Assembly (NCBI RefSeq): GCF_042100115.1
Contig: NC_091278.1
Location: forward strand, 806,001 to 870,000
Direction: 5' to 3'
Length of the DNA: 64,000 nt
Origin: Alternaria dauci
Lineage: Eukaryota; Ascomycota; Dothideomycetes; Pleosporales; Pleosporaceae
Positions 34,997-46,820 of the stretch are shown here, one piece after another (within the stretch, counting starts at the first letter, position 1; each line of letters opens with the position of its first letter). The position numbers and the translations under genes are program-made. The notes under the pieces were generated by a model that saw only the letters and a program-made list of their open reading frames with translations, had not been told where the DNA came from and ran no database searches.

Positions 34997-36084
34997 ATGG
35001 CGAATCTCTTCCGTCGCATCTATGACTGGCTGCTCCGCCTGTTCTGGTATGCCTACCTGTCCTTTTCTACCATGTCAAATGCCATCGCTTTGATGCCTGA
35101 TGCGCTATTTGATACTCTGCCAACTACTCAGCTTGCGCCCGTGAAAAGGCAATATCGCCGGCAGCGACAACATGAGCTGCCTGATGACCACTGACACCAT
35201 CCAGGGCGACTGAGATGGACATCACCATGATCGGGTTGCAAAACGCTGGCAAGACCTCGCTGTTGAGGGTTCTGGCGGTGAGTCTCTTCCTGATGCGGAA
35301 ACACCCTCCTGTATCGACATCATCAGTTCCGATGAGTGCAAGCTGACCCATCCGTGTATAGGGAGGAGAGTTTACCGTCGAGTAGGTCTACATCCGTCCC
35401 GGGTTGCGCGAGCCGGCGGCGACGTTGTTTCATCCGTCTCCCGAAGCTACTGCTTTGCGCAACCATGACCGCCATCGTGGCTGGGCCAAGCGCTGACTGG
35501 TCCTAGCTCCATCCCGACTGTTGGCTTCAATATGAAGCGGGTCCAGAAAGGTCATGTAACCTTGAAGTGGTGAGTGCTTCCCATCTTCTCCTTGGTCACG
35601 CATGTCCGGCTCTTGCAGCGCCAAGCCCAGCCTTGCGGGGTGCAGAACAATCTACTAGTCCGGAGGCGCATCTGCTGACCAGCGGCAACAGTTGGGATCT
35701 CGGAGGCCAGCCTAGGTTCCGTTCCATGTGGGAGCGGTACTGCCGCGGTGTGAATGCCATTGTGTAAGTCGCTTGTGCATGTGATGGCCTTCTGTCGCTC
35801 ATTGCAACAGGTTCATTGTCGACTCTGCTGACAAGGAGGCTTTGCCGGTTGCTGGCGAAGAGCTAAAGCTCCTGTTGGAGAAACCAGCCCTCGAAGGCAT
35901 TCCTCTTCTGGTCTTGGGCAACAAGTCCGACTTGCCCAACAAGCTCTCGGTGGATGAGCTAATCGAAGCGCTCGACCTCAAGTCAGTGTCGCACCGAGAG
36001 GTGAGCTGCTACGGCATCAGCGCAAAGGAGGAGACCAACCTCGATGCCGTTCTCCAGTGGTTGATTGCCCGAGCTAGCAAGTGA
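34997..36084 (+). CDS. ARL8: Arf-like small GTPase ARL8
   Basis: Small GTPase of the lysosome/vacuole-trafficking Arl8 type. Six exons: 34997-35046, 35205-35280, 35362-35381 (20 nt), 35507-35569, 35692-35763, 35811-36084; 184 residues. An amphipathic N-terminal helix ([17 protein letters not shown]) replaces the myristoylated helix of Arfs. G1 is GLQNAGKTS. Switch I contains [21 protein letters not shown]3 is [24 protein letters not shown] (an Arl8 fingerprint), G4 is GNKSDLPN and G5 is ISAKEE. The start is Met-Ala, whereas animal Arl8 begins Met-Leu or Met-Ile. Phases of all exons agree. Confidence 0.95.
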
Positions 36085-38167
36085 GGTATTGTGTTGTTCG
36101 TATTCGATCGGGGTAACGTGACCGCGTCGGTCAGGTGCCGTTCACGACGCATTCGATTGGGTTTGGTGTTTTCGCAACTTCACGATGGTGACGTGCCTAC
36201 GTTCTCACGAATTACGGTCGTCAGCTTTACATGACATCTTTAATGATTCTTACGACTTGATGGAAGAAAAGACGGGCAGATCGCTCTGCAGGCTAGCGAT
36301 GGCCATTCCAGTTCCCCAGCTCGGTACATTTACTTCTTTTCATATCATTATGACGGCGACTGTTCCTTGCTCATCATGTATCATCCTCCTTGTTCCATAT
36401 TCCAGCAAACTTGTAGCGGCTAAGAAAATACGGGAAGAGTTTGGTCCATGTATGAATGACATGTACGGCTGTGCATGCTTCGTCTCTTTTTCGGCTCCAT
36501 GAGGAGCGGCCCGAGTTTGCAGCGATATGAATGGTATCCTCGTCTCTGTTGTGTGTCGGCCATGTGCTAGTCGTGTCCTGACCCTCGTGACATTGGTATG
36601 CCTTGCGTGCAGATGCGCGACATTCGACCTCGTAACGACAAGCTGTCCGGATGGGTGTTCGTCGAGGAACACTGTGCAATTGCGCGCGCAGGCGCTCTTC
36701 GCGGCTCCTTTCTCAAGCAGGCCTCCTCACGTTCTGCTGTCCAAATTCCCTTGCTGGACATGGCTCAATGCGTCCGGTATTTTGTAGCGGCGCGGAAGCA
36801 GCAACCGGCGCCAAACATTGCAACAAAAAAACGAACAACTCCACCAGGCCGGAGGGGAAAGAGAGGAGAGGATTAATGCATAAAGAGGAAAGCAAACAAC
36901 TATTATTTCGCACAACTCACCCGCTGGCAGAAAATCGGGGTGGGACCAGGCAGAATCCATGCCATGAACAATTGAACAACTCATCCTGCATTAGCGCCTC
37001 CCAGGAAATCTTGAGCAGAGGGCATGTGATTGGTTGGAGGGTGTTTGAGTAATGCGAACCCCTGTATCCCCCTTGGGAGGAATGACATGCTTGGATGGAC
37101 AGCCGACGAGCTGGAAGGGGTGGACGGGGAAGTGGGCAGCGACTCGCGATGGGAATGGGGACAGACGGGTAGAGGGTTTGTGGCGTAGGTTCGAGTGGGT
37201 GTGGCGCTGTGAAGGTGTGGGGTAGGTAGGGTTGCTGTGGTCGGGTTCATATGTACATATACATGAAGCAGTAATGAGACTCCGTCGTTCGAGTAGTGCA
37301 ATATGAGGAATTACAAGCTGAACCACCTCAGGAGATATCTGGGGTCGTTGGTGTTCCGTTGCATCTCAAGGACTCGCACGACGGCTACATCCCCACTGGC
37401 CTTGTGACTTGCGACCTTTCCAACCAGCCAGCTCTGGTCTTACGAAGAACACCGTCGAGAGCATCCGAGAAAGTATCATGCACCACGTGTTGTGCGACCA
37501 TCTCACGACATCAGCAGCTAGGTGAACACGCAACATGGAACCTCATGCGCACTGCTGACATGATCGGCCACGCATGTCTCGCGATTAGAAGGCGGAGGTA
37601 CGTACTCTTGGCCCTGCCTGGACTCGATACAACATTACGAAAGCAACAGGCGCAGCAACCCAAGCGGTTTCCGAGAGCCACCGAGCAAATTCCCTTCTAG
37701 TCATGCTAATCACGGCTGTCCAAGCAGCACACCACCCCTTGCCGCATAGTCCGCCTTCCAGTCTTCGAGAATAGGCTAGAAACCGCGCCGACCTAACTCA
37801 GGTCCTCGTCCATCGTAACTGCGCCTCCGCAACAACAATCACCAGTTCAAAAAGCTCTTTCCATCGCCCAATGATGTCGTAGTAAGCAAAGTAATCGTCA
37901 CCAAGCTCCGCTTCACCCGTTTGGAGTGGGCGCGCCGGCGCGCGGATTACCGACGGTCCTAGGGCCCTCTTGGCTGTGGCTGAGCCCTGGTCACATCAAT
38001 TCCCCTCTCGAGCCTATATCGTCATAAGAGCAGTCCGGAAACCTTGCTCTTCGTTTACTCTCGTCTCAGCTCTGCATCGTCACCTTTTAATTCCATTTCT
38101 CACTTTCCTCTCTGATTCGCAACAAACGTCATATATCCTTCCACGTGATAGAACGATAGCTGCAATC
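36085..38167. other. Large gene-poor interval
   Basis: 2.1 kb with no supported gene. Open frames on either strand are short, Cys/Arg-rich and lack family features. The part before 38168 is pyrimidine-rich (38060-38120) and probably the promoter/leader of the RCR gene. No tRNA-like fold, terminal repeat or transposase remnant was recognised. Confidence 0.5.
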
Positions 38168-39105
38168 ATGCATCTACAAAGCAGACAATTCTTCGATGAC
38201 GACGACGACGAGTAAGTGTTGCGCAATTCATCATTTTTCATCCTTCCTGCCCTCGTTTGTTGCTAGTGGCGGTGCCGACAGCGTAGTTGGCGTGTCATAA
38301 GCGGCGCAGTAGCACTATTATGCTGGGGAAAGCAAGCTTGGTGGATCAAAGGATCGGTTGGGTCCTGGCTGGTGTGTTTGCGACAGACGACGTCACAATG
38401 TCACTGCGCCCAGCCTGTCGCCGCATATCACGGCATCTTTTACACGCAGGGCCCATACAACAATACGTCTTCTACTTCTTTCCCCCGCCGTGGTTTCATT
38501 TCCAACAGCTTCAACATTATATCTTGCGCTCCATCCTTGCACATCATAGTCATTCGATACTTGCGACACGAAAACACGAACATTCCGATTCTAACACGCA
38601 ATGGCTAGGACATGCTATCGTCAAGGCTATGGCTACTACCGCTGCGGGAACTCAGCATGGAATAACTGGGTACGCTGGGTTGTCCTCGTAGTCGTCGTCG
38701 TGGGCTTCTTACTCCTCTTCGTCCTATGCTCGTAAGTCTTCCCTCTCCACGCATCCACACACACACAACCCGCTTCATTCCAACATGGCCTAACACACTC
38801 CTAGTTGCATAACAGCCCGTCGCCGCCGCAAAGCTGGTCGCCAACCCTTCTACGGCACAGGCTGGGCCGCGCGCCCAAGCGCTTACAACAACAACCAGCA
38901 AACCGCCGCACCTTACTACAGCAACCAACACCAGCCTGCACCGCCATACTCTGCAGCCCCAGGCGATAACAACGGGTACTACGGTGGCGGAGGCGCGAAC
39001 AACGCCTATTACGGCCAGCAAAGCGGTGTTGAGCTTCAGAGTCCTCAGCCCGCATATAGCGGAGGGTACGCGCCGCCGCCTGGTCCGCCACCGCACAAAG
39101 CTTGA
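38168..39105 (+). CDS. RCR-family single-pass membrane protein
   Basis: Resembles fungal RCR proteins (Congo-red resistance/chitin-deposition and endosomal trafficking in yeast). Exons 38168-38211, 38609-38731, 38805-39105; 155 residues. Exon 1 encodes only MHLQSRQFFDDDDDE; splicing to TCYRQGYGYYRCGNSAWNNWVRW recreates the family's lumenal Cys/Tyr/Trp start. One helix (VVLVVVVVGFLLLFVLCSC) is followed by the stop-transfer TARRRRKAGRQPFYGTGWA and a Pro/Tyr/Asn/Gly-rich cytosolic tail, with PPYSAAP as a possible ubiquitin-ligase-binding PY-like motif. Intron 1 (397 bp) is unusually long but has a perfect CTAAC branch site at 38591-38595. A shorter product from ATG 38601 is the alternative. Confidence 0.82.
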
Positions 39106-39632
39106 TGGCATCGTATGGGAGGCGTCAAGGGATGGTAGAACATGGACGATGATAATGTGATGACATCCTGTGACGACGTCAAATGAGGTGGCTCGATGGG
39201 CGTTTGGAATTTGGAATTCGGTCGGTTATACGGAATGGCACACGCTCGATACCTCTTATGTTTTAATGCTTTTCTCCTACATACCTTGGTCAAATGGTAA
39301 TGTAAAAATACAAGATCATGCCAGAACTTGCAGAACATGAATACATATGAAACTTTCTACTTGTGAATGTATCCTGCTCAATGCATATCTTGCACCAAGC
39401 AGAGGATGGGTATTGTGCGTTACACTTCGTCATGCCATTTTAATCTCTTTGTCGTCAAACTCTAAAGCTGCATGTATTCGATTGATTCACGTAACCGGCC
39501 ACCCCCCATTTTCAGTAGTCCGTTCAACTGGCAACACCAGATGTCGTAAAAGAGCATAACACGCTAAGCATACACCTTCAAACAATCCTGCAATGCTGCC
39601 CTCGGGCACCCAAACGTCTCTTCCTCCAAGCT
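39106..39632. other. Convergent 3' region RCR/alpha-COP
   Basis: 527 bp between two stop codons; AT-richer than the genes. No gene. Confidence 0.5.
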
Positions 39633-42600
39633 CTAACCTACCAACCTCAGTCCACTAGCTGGTGCACCAATCTGGGTGATGCCGTCGATCCTGCACACAG
39701 TACCCTTGTACCTTGCGTGGTACTTCGCGCCGCTGTACGGGCTGGTAACTGACGGCATACCGCTGTAGATGGGCGTAAAGCTGGCGGCGCAAATGTCAAA
39801 GTCGGCGAATTGGTCAAAGTCAATCTCGATTACGTCGCTGGGATTCCTCTCGGCAATCGTCTTGACACGCTTAGCTGCCTCCTTCATCTTTGCGTTTCCA
39901 GTGCGGTCAAGCAACGCGTTGGCGAAGTTCAGTGCTGTGTTCAGCTGCTTGTTCTTGTGCGCGAAGTTCATGGCTGCAGAAAGCGGGATTGACTTGTGAG
40001 GACCCTCAAGCTCGGGGATGGTAAAGTAAGCAGACAATTCGAGAGCGCGTTTCTTGTCAGCGTCAGATAGGGCGGAGACATCGGTAGCACCGTTGAGGAG
40101 CTTGCGCCGCTCCAGCTCGATAGACATGGCAAGTATATATTGCGTGGCCGTGTTGATTGCCTTCTTAGCCTAGATAATGTCAGCATGCATCGACTAAATG
40201 CACAATAGCAGAACTTACGTCAGATAACTCCGCCTGCGATGAGACGACGTTGATCATGATGAGCTGTAGCAGCTTCCTGAAAGCGGCAATGCCAGCCTCC
40301 AATTTGTTCTCTTTCAGAGCCTGCTTGCCAGCGGTGAGGTCGGTTGACAGTATTGACTCCAGGTCGCGTGGGATAATGGGCAAGATCTTGCGCGAGTCTG
40401 TCTCGTCTACTGTTCTCCGTACGTAGTTGACCAGCGAGGGCATGTTTGGCGTAGCTGGCAGGTATGTTCGTGTCGCTTGGTAGATCTCCTGGAAGCGCTC
40501 CTGGAGAGGCTCGAAGTTGACAGCACCGACTTGTCGGTTCAGCAACTGCATAGCAGTATCGAACGAACCTGCAGCAATGTGATCGGCCGCCAAAGGTGAG
40601 TTGCGTGCCCAGAAGTCTGCTTCACTACTTCCGGCGCCGGCTTCAGCACCCTCAACTTCAACGAAATCGTCCTCTGCCTCGACGTCCCCGTCGTCGCCCA
40701 TGTCCCACCCACCAACGTCGTCATCTTCATCACCTGCAAGGTCAGCCGCAGCACTGGTGGGCTCAGCATCGCCCAGAAGATCTTCGTCACCGAAGCCGTT
40801 CGCCGTTGGCTCGTCGGATCCAATGCCCTCAACCTCGCCTTGAAGAGCCTTCTCGAACACAGTCGAAGACGCGGCGCGCGTCGGCCAGTTTGTCTTGTGC
40901 GTGGGTACAATAGGCTTGGGAGGCGCAAGAGGTGCACCTATTGAAGGAAGGTTGATCTGCTCTTCTGAAACTCCGGCAGCTTCCAGTATCGACTGTGCTT
41001 GCTCGTCAAGACCTTGTGCCTTGGCGGTGGCGTACGCAAGGGGGTACAGGTCAAGCTCCTGGAACATTTCTATCCGATTCTGAACGTCTCCGAGGTAGAG
41101 AGCATTCTGGAATCGTGCCGTCATGTCACCACGGTGCTCTGCAATTTTAGCCATACGCTTCAACTTGTCCTGGTCTCCAGTGGTAAGGTACAGGAAGGAA
41201 AGCTTGTCAAAATTGCGCAGTTTTTGGTAAGTCATCTCCACGGTTTGGTGATTACCATGCGCGAGAGCTTCGGTACTCAATCGTTGCCAGAGCTTTGGTC
41301 GGTCAAGCTGCTTTGCCATCTCAACTGCCACCTCCAGATTGCCGCATTCGATAGCGAGCTCGAACCTCGTCTGGGGATCTTGCACAAACTGAAGTGCGAT
41401 CTCGGGATAGCCCTTCTTCTGAAGATAAGAGATGATGCTCTGTCCAACCAAACTGGAGGTCTTGATGATGTTGAGCATCTCATCATAGTTGCGCTTGACC
41501 AGGGCGAGCTTGAACCGATACTCGGTTGGGTCGATTTGGAGAATCTTCGGCTTCGCAGCACGGTCGAGACAGTACACGTTGCGGCCCTTAACCCTCACCA
41601 GATACACTGTTTGCTCAAGCGTGCGTACAATTCCATTGTCGCCGTTCATTAGACTGTACTTGATGTGATTCAGCGTAGAGTAGAGAAGAACACCGGTGTC
41701 GTCAAAAATTGCGCTCTTGATCCGGATTGTCTCGTGGAGAGTGCTGACTTGCTCCAGGTTCTTTGTCGCAATGGTAACGTTATGTTTGCTCAACAATGCG
41801 ACGTGCAGTCCGTCTGACGACCACACGACGTACTTGACGCCATTGACAGAGAGCTCAGCAAGGTTCTTCTTGGCCTGGATGTCGTAGAGAACAACCGAAG
41901 TAGGGGTGATCAAAAGCAGATTGCCAGTGCCGCCGAAGTAGATATCGGTGGTTCCGTGCGGCGGCTTGATGGTCTTGGTGGTTGAGTTGCTAAGATCCTT
42001 GATGTCGATCTGTTGGTTAGACTGGTTGAAGACGGCAAATCGGTTCCTAGCCACAAAGACAGCGGAGTTACCGGAGCCCCGCTTCGTGTCTGTCGGTTCT
42101 ACTGCTCCTGATGCGTCTCGCGGAAGGCTGATCAGCTCGTATGTTCCGCTATCGGCTGGAGAAGTGACCAAGATCGAGCGTTCAGCAGGGTTGTAGGACA
42201 GCGTTCGCGGAGGTACCCAAGCGCTTCCAAGCTTCTTGAGAGACAGCATCGATGGGGATTCGATGTTCTTCTGGAAGTCATAAGACCGGACATGCTTCTC
42301 CTTGGTGATGTAGAAAAGGTTGTTCTGGTAGACAGCGGATGCGGGTCGCTCCCGTTCCAGCTTGAATACCATTACACCATTGTCGTGACCGGCAGCGAAG
42401 AGATTGATCTCGGGATGCGCCGCGATGACCCAGAAACGGTCGTTTTCCCGCTTGAAAGACTGGACCGAGGTTCGTCGATTGAGATCCCATACACGGATCG
42501 TCTTGTCCTCTCCGACAGACAAGATCAGATCTTGGTGGGGGTGGAACAGACACGCAGACGCGTTCTGGAAGTGCCCTCGGCAGGTATCAACTTCCCATGC

Positions 42601-43627
42601 TTTTGTCTCTGACATCCTCCACAGCTTCACGAGGCGATCGTCACCCGCGGAAACGATCAGTGGTAGTGTAGGGTGGAATGCGACCCAGTTCACACCTCGG
42701 TCGTGGCCTTCAAGAACAAACTTGACAACCGCGTCTGTGTTTCCAAACATATCCGCCTGGTTCTGATTCGCGCGTGCCATCTGATCCTCAAAGGACATGG
42801 CCTGTGGTGCAGAGTGCTTCTTCCGGAGCCCAGAGATATCCCAGACACGAACCGACTGATCGAGCGAGGCGGAAACGATGAGGTCTTCCTTTGGGTGGAA
42901 TTGCGCGCACATGGTGTAGTGGTTGTGACCAGTCATGGTACATACTTCGGAGGGTTAGGTGTGTTTCTGCGAGATTTTGCGATGTGACTTACTCAGTGAG
43001 CCTGTCAATGTTAGCTTCGTTCCGAGTGGGTAGCCGAGGGTGGTACTTACGGTTCTGCCAATTCCATATACGAATGGTCTCTGTTCTGCGTCAGCCATTG
43101 TCCTGCTGACCCACTGCATGCGCTTACGGTCGTCGGAGCTGCTCACTATCCACGGGAGCTCGTGGTGGAAGAAGACGGTCCGGACATAGTCCAAGTGGCC
43201 ATTCAATGTGAAGAGACACCGCCGAGTCTGGTACGACCAGACCTTGATCTTGTAGTCGTCACCGCCAGACACGAATCTGCGCCAGTCTTAGTATATTGCT
43301 GGTCCTCCTCATTTGCCCGAGGAATGCTCACAATGGCTGTGTCTTGTGGAAGTCAACGCCGCGGACCGGCCCATCGTGTTCTTCGAAGCGGTCTATGAGC
43401 GTGCCCATGCGGTAGTCCCATAGCTGGATGGTCGACGAGTGTAGCGACACGAGGATCCATGGCCTGGAAGCAGTCGTCAGCGGGGAAGGGAGCAACGTGG
43501 AGCAGGTGAAGGTACCTCTTGGGGTGGAAGGCAATGCCCTTGGCACGCGAGGACTTTGACTCAAACTGCAGTCAATTAGCCAGCTATACAGTCGCATGGG
43601 TCGGGAGCTGCGTGCCTTGGTCAACAT
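39633..43627 (-). CDS. COP1: Coatomer subunit alpha
   Basis: WD40/TPR-like scaffold of the COPI coat; recognises KKxx cargo and acts in Golgi-to-ER transport. Eight exons: 43627-43616 (12 nt), 43565-43516, 43463-43332, 43276-43128, 43080-43051 (30 nt), 43001-42993 (9 nt), 42944-40219, 40169-39633; 1214 residues, all phases match. The spliced N-terminus [19 protein letters not shown] is the universal alpha-COP start. WD repeats follow ([67 protein letters not shown]). Then come the second propeller, the alpha-solenoid, an acidic linker (about residues 830-890) and the C-terminal domain that binds epsilon-COP (ending with [28 protein letters not shown] sequence). Confidence 0.96.
42993..43001 (-). 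other. COP1: 9-nt microexon of alpha-COP
   Basis: Minus strand GCTCACTGA, flanked by introns of 49 bp (43002-43050, CTAAC branch, ends GACAG) and 48 bp (42945-42992, GTAAGT start, ends CCGAAG). Inclusion gives [14 protein letters not shown]. Direct joining of the neighbouring exons keeps the frame (9 nt) but deletes three residues of the WD repeat. Confidence 0.8.
43566..43615 (-). other. COP1: GC-AG intron 1 of alpha-COP
   Basis: Minus-strand junction ACCAAG|GCACGC ... GACTGCAG|TTTGAG, 50 bp. Needed to join MLTK to [10 protein letters not shown]; the only GT nearby would leave a 24-bp intron in the wrong phase. Confidence 0.75.
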
Positions 43628-44831
43628 CGAAGGAGAGGAAGACATGGCGGAATTGGAGACGAAGCCGCAGCTTCACTGTCGTCTGTGGCGACCTCAATGC
43701 AAGAGACAGCAAACGCGGGGGGATACGGGTATACGGCAAGGAGAAAGAAACACGGTGTTGACTATTATGTTCGGTACGGCTGTCTCCTTGAGCTGCTGTT
43801 GCTAATGTTCGATATGACACGCAACATTCCGATCAACAGTCTAGCTGTCTTTGTCGCTAGCGCCCTTTCCCCACCACAGTCACGTGAGATCTGCCAGACA
43901 TCGCTCCAACTCCGTCTGAGGGCGTCGGGTCCATGTTTCAATTTCAAGCGAACGTCGAGTTTCCACACTAGCTGCCGCAAGCAGAGCCTCACTCTCTCAC
44001 GTTGCTTCATCCCAATTTCGCCTCTGCTGCGTGGCTCGGCTCCCCTGGTCTGGCGCCCTGCAACGATGCCCCGCAGAACTCACCAATGCGACTCCGTGTG
44101 CCAGCTGGCATCGTAGTGCCAACACTACCTACCCGCCCTGTGCAGGACAATTTTGCTCGCTGACCTCATTGGGCATCCATCCAGCCTGACGCAAGGTAGA
44201 TTGCCCGAGTCTTTGTTGCGACTAATCGTTCGCGACCACGAGCATCGGAGGCATGGATGGAAAGCGATGCTGCGCATGGAAAGGGCAGCAATGCTGCAGA
44301 CCCGCTCCGTGGCCGGCCAGCTCATTGCTGAAACGCAGGTGATAATTGGCGACAGCCCGCACACATTTCTCACTCTGCAGGGAATTCATACCTCCTCCAG
44401 TACCCTTCTTCTTGCTTTGTGCTCCCATTCCATTACCACTGACGCGTCGCACTCCAACTGACCTGCACTCTGTGGCTTTGACCGATCTGCGAGCTACATT
44501 TCCTGCATTGCGGCCTATAGTACTCCAATTCCACCTGCACGATAAGCCAAGGCGTTGCAGGGTTCGCCTTCTCAAAACTCTCCACCTCTCCGCTCGAGCT
44601 CGCCGCTCAGATATCCCAGTAAAACACTCCCGGACCACCTCCAGAATGAGACAGTCGACGCAACTCCTCTTCCGTATTTCAAAGATTAGACACGTCTGTC
44701 GGACTTTGATTCCTTAAAGAAATCAGCATAAATCACCTAGACGAGATCATCGATACGTACGCGATCGCAATTGGCTGCAAGCAAGCCTGACGCAACATTT
44801 GCCATCAAACCACCACGACGCCCTCCTGACA
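43628..44831. other. Divergent intergenic region alpha-COP/acidic protein
   Basis: 1.2 kb without a supported gene. Contains an isolated ACGCGT at 44438-44443. Presumably both promoters. Confidence 0.45.
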
Positions 44832-45743
44832 ATGGCAATGCCTCACGAACTACCAGCCGCCGCGCTCAACGGCCATCTACAGTCACCGCCCATGACGCCC
44901 ACTCCTGATACACATGGTCGCTTCCCACCCCCAACATACAAAACCTCCCCAGTCCACAGGCGCACCAGCAACTTCGTGCAGACACCCCCGTTGGAGTACA
45001 TCGAACCGACCGGACACGACTATCACTTCAGCTTCACCCGGCCACAGTCGTGCGAGCCATCTTCTCGTCTATCGTCCGAGTCCGACCGTGCTTACCCGGC
45101 GACGACTCTGGAAGGATCCGACACTGATAGCGAATTTGACGAGGAGAACGAGGCGGATGAGGAATGTGAACAAGAAGACGAAAGGCCGATGCGCCGGACA
45201 GAGAGTGCACAGTTCGTACTCGAAGAACTGGACGACGATCCAGGCTACGACTGTGACGTAGAGGTTGTGCGACCAGACCATTGCGAAGACGCAAAGAGCG
45301 ATCGGAGCGGCACAAAAGCAGAAATATTTGCCAGAATGAACGAGTTGCAACTCGAAGAAGACACGTCAGACGACGAAGAAAGGGAGCGTATATACCTCAA
45401 AAAGAAGAAACGATGGAGTGCAGGCATCTTCAAGCGCAGCCACAGCCAGAGCGTCGAAGGAGATAGCAGCTACTCCGACAACGACCCCCTCGACGACTTG
45501 GACCAGAATGCTCGCCGCCTGCGACGCCGTGTTCGTGGGCCTAGAAGGGGCTCACTCATCTTCGAGGACAGGGGTGTTTCAAATACCAATAATATCGCGG
45601 AAGTTGAAGAACCCGACGAGGGAATAACGGTGCCACACTGGAGAGGACCGCCGTCCATCCCCAGTGATGACGCCTTTACGCTTGATGAGCTCCCGTTCTG
45701 GAAGGAGCAGAACATGATTGATGTCGAGTTTGAATCTGAATAA
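44832..45743 (+). CDS. Hypothetical acidic, low-complexity protein
   Basis: Uninterrupted frame of 303 residues from ATG 44832 (MAMPHELPAAALNG). No recognised domain, signal peptide or membrane helix. The N-terminal third is Pro/Ser/Thr-rich (SPPMTPTPDTHGRFPPP). The middle is strongly acidic (SDTDSEFDEENEADEECEQ), then comes a short basic patch (YLKKKKRWSAGIFKRSHSQS; RRLRRRVRGPRRGS) that could be a nuclear-localisation signal. The C-terminus WRGPPSIPSDDAFTLDELPFWKEQNMIDV looks conserved in character, with aromatic residues in an otherwise disordered protein. Sustained codon structure over 900 bp supports it as real. Function unknown. Confidence 0.7.
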   Translation: MAMPHELPAAALNGHLQSPPMTPTPDTHGRFPPPTYKTSPVHRRTSNFVQTPPLEYIEPTGHDYHFSFTRPQSCEPSSRLSSESDRAYPATTLEGSDTDSEFDEENEADEECEQEDERPMRRTESAQFVLEELDDDPGYDCDVEVVRPDHCEDAKSDRSGTKAEIFARMNELQLEEDTSDDEERERIYLKKKKRWSAGIFKRSHSQSVEGDSSYSDNDPLDDLDQNARRLRRRVRGPRRGSLIFEDRGVSNTNNIAEVEEPDEGITVPHWRGPPSIPSDDAFTLDELPFWKEQNMIDVEFESE

Positions 45744-46820
45744 GTGTTAGCATCACGATCTACGAAACTAGAACCCGTTCTGATGACCTTGCGTTGTTTG
45801 TTTCCTTGGTTGAGGGCGTTTGTGAGCGACAAGCTCGGTGTCAACTGTTGGATTTAGCGTAGCGTATGGTTTCTTGAATGTATCTGTTTTTACTCGAACA
45901 TTGCTCAGCATCCAACACAACTTATGACAAATCTACATGCATTGCGAAATTTGATGGCTCTCTTGACTAGCGTTTGTTCTCGTTTGTTTGTTCTTGGAGG
46001 CGGTTTGGCACTGCGAGTCAGTCCAGGGCTAATTTTAGACAGCCTCAAGTAAACTGAAGGCCCACCAGGCATCCAGCGGAAGCTGACGGCCACTCGCACG
46101 CGACCAACTTTACGCACCGCCTACTGCCAGGCGACACGCCCCTTCAGAGGACGCGGATGCTCACAATCCCGTCTCTTACGCTCAGGTATGCACTTTTTCA
46201 GTAGTAGAGTGTCGCTCATACTGCGCGAGGCCATCAGCCTCATTAATTTGGGATTAACGCGCAGATTCAACAAGCATCATCACTGCTTTGCACGCTCAGC
46301 CTCACCTCCAAGCGTTTCAGTTCCATCAGCGTATGCAAGAACTGAGAAGTAATTTCCCCGTCTTGTGCTGTCTTTTCGCACGCCCAAGACTCCGAATACA
46401 CCGCCTCTAGAAGGCCTACGCCCCGTCAGCGCTCCCGCTGTCAGGCTGACAGGCCAGAAAACGTAGTGGGATTAGTTTTGGATCTCAGCCAATGGATATT
46501 CTTGACCCCGCAATGTCTAAGCATACCAGCTCCCTCTCCCGATTAAGCACACTGTTAGTCGGCAAGCAACACCACCGTGCTGTACAGCCATCCTGCGGTC
46601 GACGGATCTGATGCTTCCGTTGAGGAAAGCTGATTCTGTCAGTAAGACAGACGAGAATCATGTAGGTATAAGTAAGGCATCGTAGACCACCAGTGAAAGA
46701 ATCATCTCCTTACTCACAACCAAGAAACCATACTACCGTCTCATCTTTTCCTCTTTTTCTTTCCATTATCTCCTTATTTCTTTACTGTCTACTCAAGCCT
46801 TCGCTTCTTAATCAGTAATC
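45744..46820. other. Intergenic region, cupin promoter
   Basis: 1.08 kb without a gene. A TATA-like element (GTATAAGT) lies at 46666-46673, and a long CT-rich tract at 46738-46800 leads into the cupin ATG, the usual form of strongly expressed fungal genes. Confidence 0.5.
46666..46673 (+). promoter_or_regulatory. Possible TATA element of the cupin gene
   Basis: GTATAAGT about 150 bp before ATG 46821, followed by a pyrimidine-rich leader. Assignment is by position and sequence only. Confidence 0.3.

Noticed and set aside
36340..36679. Minus-strand frames of 101-110 residues
   Set aside because: Low-complexity Arg/Thr/His translations, no motif, overlapping each other in different frames.
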